This document shows, piece after piece, positions 12,175-13,578 of a DNA stretch of 13,578 bases. Both the position numbers and the translations under genes were made by a program. Source of the stretch: Clostridiales bacterium (lineage in GTDB: Bacteria; Bacillota; Clostridia; Oscillospirales; Oscillospiraceae); the NCBI GenBank assembly GCA_004555705.1, contig SFHI01000043.1, forward strand, positions 1-13,578, in the 5' to 3' direction. Every line of letters begins with the position of its first letter. The stretch's first letter is position 1. The notes beneath the pieces are model-generated. The model saw nothing but the letters and a program-made list of their open reading frames with translations, did no database searches and was not told the origin of the DNA.

Positions 12175-13253
12175 GAAGTGTCATCAGCATTCTGGATTTA
12201 AGCGTCCCCGAACTGGACAGCCTCATCGCCACCGCCAAGGACATCATCGCCCACCCGGAAGCCTACCGGGAGCGCTGCAAGTATAAGAAGCTTGCCACGC
12301 TCTTCTTTGAGCCCTCCACCCGCACCCGCTTAAGCTTCGAGGCTGCCATGCTGGAGCTGGGCGGCAGCGTCCTGGGCTTCAGCGAGGCCTCTTCCTCCTC
12401 CGCCTCCAAGGGTGAGAGCATGGCGGACACCGCGAAAATCGTCAGCTGCTACGCGGACATCATTGCCACCCGCCACCCCAAGGAGGGCGCGCCCTATGTT
12501 GCCTCCCGGAACGCCACCATCCCCGTGATCAACGCCGGGGACGGCGGCCACAACCACCCCACCCAGACCCTGGCAGACCTTCTGACCATCTCCCGGGAAA
12601 TGGGGCGGCTGGATAACCTGACCGTCGGATTGTGCGGCGACCTGAAATACGGCCGCACCGTCCACTCCCTCATCGAGGCCATGAGCCGCTATGAAGGAAT
12701 CCGCTTTGTGCTGATCTCCCCGGAAGAGCTTCGTCTTCCCAGCTATGTCCGCTTCAACGTGCTGGAAAAGCTTGGCATTCCCTACACCGAGGTGACCTCC
12801 CTGGAGGAGGCCATGAAGGATCTGGACGTTCTCTATATGACCCGCATCCAGCGGGAGCGGTTCGATGATCCCCAGCAGTATGAGCGGCTGAAGGATAGCT
12901 ATGTGCTGGACACCGAAAAGATGGCCCTGGCAAAGGAGCACATGTGCGTGCTGCACCCCCTGCCCCGGGTCAACGAGATCAGCGTCAAGGTGGACGACGA
13001 CCCCAGAGCCGCCTACTTCCGCCAGGCCCTCAACGGCAAATACATGCGCATGGCGCTGATCCTCATGCTGCTGGAGGAAGCGGAGCGAAACCCCCTCCGG
13101 GAGGAAATAGACACTGAGGGTCTGCGGTATGACCTAACCTGCCATAACCCCAAGTGCATCTCCCAGACCGAGCAGGAGCTGCCCCAGATCTTCCGCCTCA
13201 CCGACAAAGCCGCGAACATCCACCGCTGCATCTACTGCGAACAAAAAGCGTAA
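12171..13253 (+). CDS. pyrB: Aspartate carbamoyltransferase with fused PyrI-like zinc tail
   Basis: The first 305 or so residues are a complete aspartate carbamoyltransferase catalytic chain, which joins carbamoyl phosphate and aspartate. FEPSTRTR (46-53) binds the phosphate, SASKGES (77-83) is the 80s loop with its lysine, GHNHPTQTLADL (126-137) and HPLPR (262-266) line the active site, and YMTRIQRERF is the 240s-loop region. The chain then continues to 360 residues, where a catalytic subunit usually ends near 310. The tail (about 315-360) contains TCHNPKC (Cys324, Cys329) and RCIYC (Cys353, Cys356), the C-x4-C...C-x2-C pattern of the zinc domain of the regulatory subunit PyrI, but the nucleotide-binding part of PyrI is missing. 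ATGA overlap with pyrE couples translation. It is the last gene of the operon. Confidence 0.95.
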   Translation: MRSVISILDLSVPELDSLIATAKDIIAHPEAYRERCKYKKLATLFFEPSTRTRLSFEAAMLELGGSVLGFSEASSSSASKGESMADTAKIVSCYADIIATRHPKEGAPYVASRNATIPVINAGDGGHNHPTQTLADLLTISREMGRLDNLTVGLCGDLKYGRTVHSLIEAMSRYEGIRFVLISPEELRLPSYVRFNVLEKLGIPYTEVTSLEEAMKDLDVLYMTRIQRERFDDPQQYERLKDSYVLDTEKMALAKEHMCVLHPLPRVNEISVKVDDDPRAAYFRQALNGKYMRMALILMLLEEAERNPLREEIDTEGLRYDLTCHNPKCISQTEQELPQIFRLTDKAANIHRCIYCEQKA

Positions 13254-13370
13254 CAAAAGCCCGCACCTTAAGAGCGTTGCCATAAGAAAACATGAGGAAA
13301 CCCAGTAAAATCAATGTTTTTTAGGGCAGCGGAAAATGAGGCACGGTACAAAAACCAAATATCGCACAGA

Positions 13371-13404
13371 AAAAGGGTGTTGTCACACAAGGCAACACCC
13401 TTTT
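13371..13404. terminator. Bidirectional intrinsic terminator after pyrB
   Basis: AAAAGGGTGTTG (13371-13382) pairs perfectly with CAACACCCTTTT (13393-13404) around a ten-base loop. A-rich and T-rich ends on both sides allow it to work on either strand. It lies 118 bases after the pyrB stop and is the probable end of the pyr operon transcript. I see nothing else convincing in 13254-13370. Confidence 0.75.
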
Positions 13405-13419
13405 CTGTTATCCAGCCTT

Positions 13420-13453
13420 GCCGCAGATTTTGAAAAAAGTCTGCGGCTTTTTT
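13420..13453 (+). terminator. Second intrinsic terminator with GAAA tetraloop
   Basis: GCCGCAGATTTT (13420-13431) pairs with AAAGTCTGCGGC (13436-13447), including one T-G pair, around a GAAA tetraloop, followed by six Ts (13448-13453). It stands only 31 bases before the next start codon, so it is either a back-up terminator for the pyr operon or a leader terminator of the next gene. Confidence 0.72.
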
Positions 13454-13484
13454 CATGCCCAAATTCAGAAAGGGGGGCAACGCT

Positions 13485-13578
13485 ATGTACTTTACTTCCG
13501 GCCAAGACCGGGCCTTTGAACGGCTGATGCAGGAAAAGCCCGGTTTCGATCATTACGACGGCGGCGGGGCGAACGCGC
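13485..13578 (+). CDS. Start of an unidentified gene, cut by the window edge
   Basis: An ATG at 13485, seven bases after AAAGGGGGG (13469-13477), opens a frame that runs to the window end. It begins MYFTSGQDRAFERLMQEKPG and continues with a glycine-rich stretch for 31 visible codons. I do not recognise the family with confidence. Short proteins starting in this way (aromatic start, FERMMQ-like helix, then a loop) are, as I recall, seen in mobile regions of Clostridia, but this is weak. No promoter stands out between the terminators and the start. Confidence 0.5.
   Translation, partial: MYFTSGQDRAFERLMQEKPGFDHYDGGGANA

Noticed and set aside
1..13578. tRNA, rRNA or known riboswitch
   Set aside because: I saw no cloverleaf with a conserved TTCGA-type arm, no rRNA segments and no riboswitch core that I could recognise by eye.

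Overview
The window (about 13.6 kb, GC-rich coding regions, strong AGGAGG-type ribosome sites, sigma-A-like promoter, class 1B PyrD with PyrK) looks like a chromosome segment of a GC-rich, probably gut-associated Clostridia species (Oscillospiraceae/Ruminococcaceae-like). That placement is inference from gene content and codon use; no rRNA is present.

Left part (1-2430): the decayed end of an integrative mobilizable or conjugative element. It holds the C-terminal tail of a MobA/MobL-type relaxase with a frameshift, an 18-codon reading frame, an intact Tn916-Xis-like excisionase, and a tyrosine integrase whose reading frame is broken by a deletion that removed the catalytic H-x-x-R block. Copies of TGGTGCG flank the integrase gene, and its ribosome site is buried in a hairpin. 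The element ends within about 100 bp of ychF, an intact housekeeping GTPase/ATPase gene (2482-3579).

Centre and right (3895-13253): a complete UMP biosynthesis operon in the order pyrC-carB-pyrK-pyrD-pyrF-pyrE-pyrB, lacking only carA. It starts with a near-consensus promoter and a leader with a 5' hairpin and an intrinsic terminator abutting the pyrC ribosome site, which looks like an attenuator, but I see no PyrR-type binding loop. CarB makes carbamoyl phosphate, PyrB makes carbamoyl aspartate, PyrC closes the ring, PyrD/PyrK oxidise dihydroorotate with NAD+, PyrE adds ribose phosphate and PyrF decarboxylates to UMP. PyrB carries a C-terminal four-cysteine tail resembling only the zinc domain of the regulatory subunit PyrI.

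The most unusual feature is a family of four 202-236 bp inverted-repeat elements (3642-3854, 5211-5412, 8639-8874, 11258-11467). One lies just before the operon promoter and the others fill every non-overlapping gene junction of the operon. All share 14-bp termini (TAAATTGTTGTTTA) and two inward-facing 40-45 bp arms. Each arm holds a small hairpin whose stem bases covary between copies. One element supplies the stop codon of carB. The first and fourth are near-identical in opposite orientation and bracket pyrC-pyrF, so they could support inversion.

Right edge: two hairpin terminators follow pyrB, then the first 31 codons of an unidentified gene.
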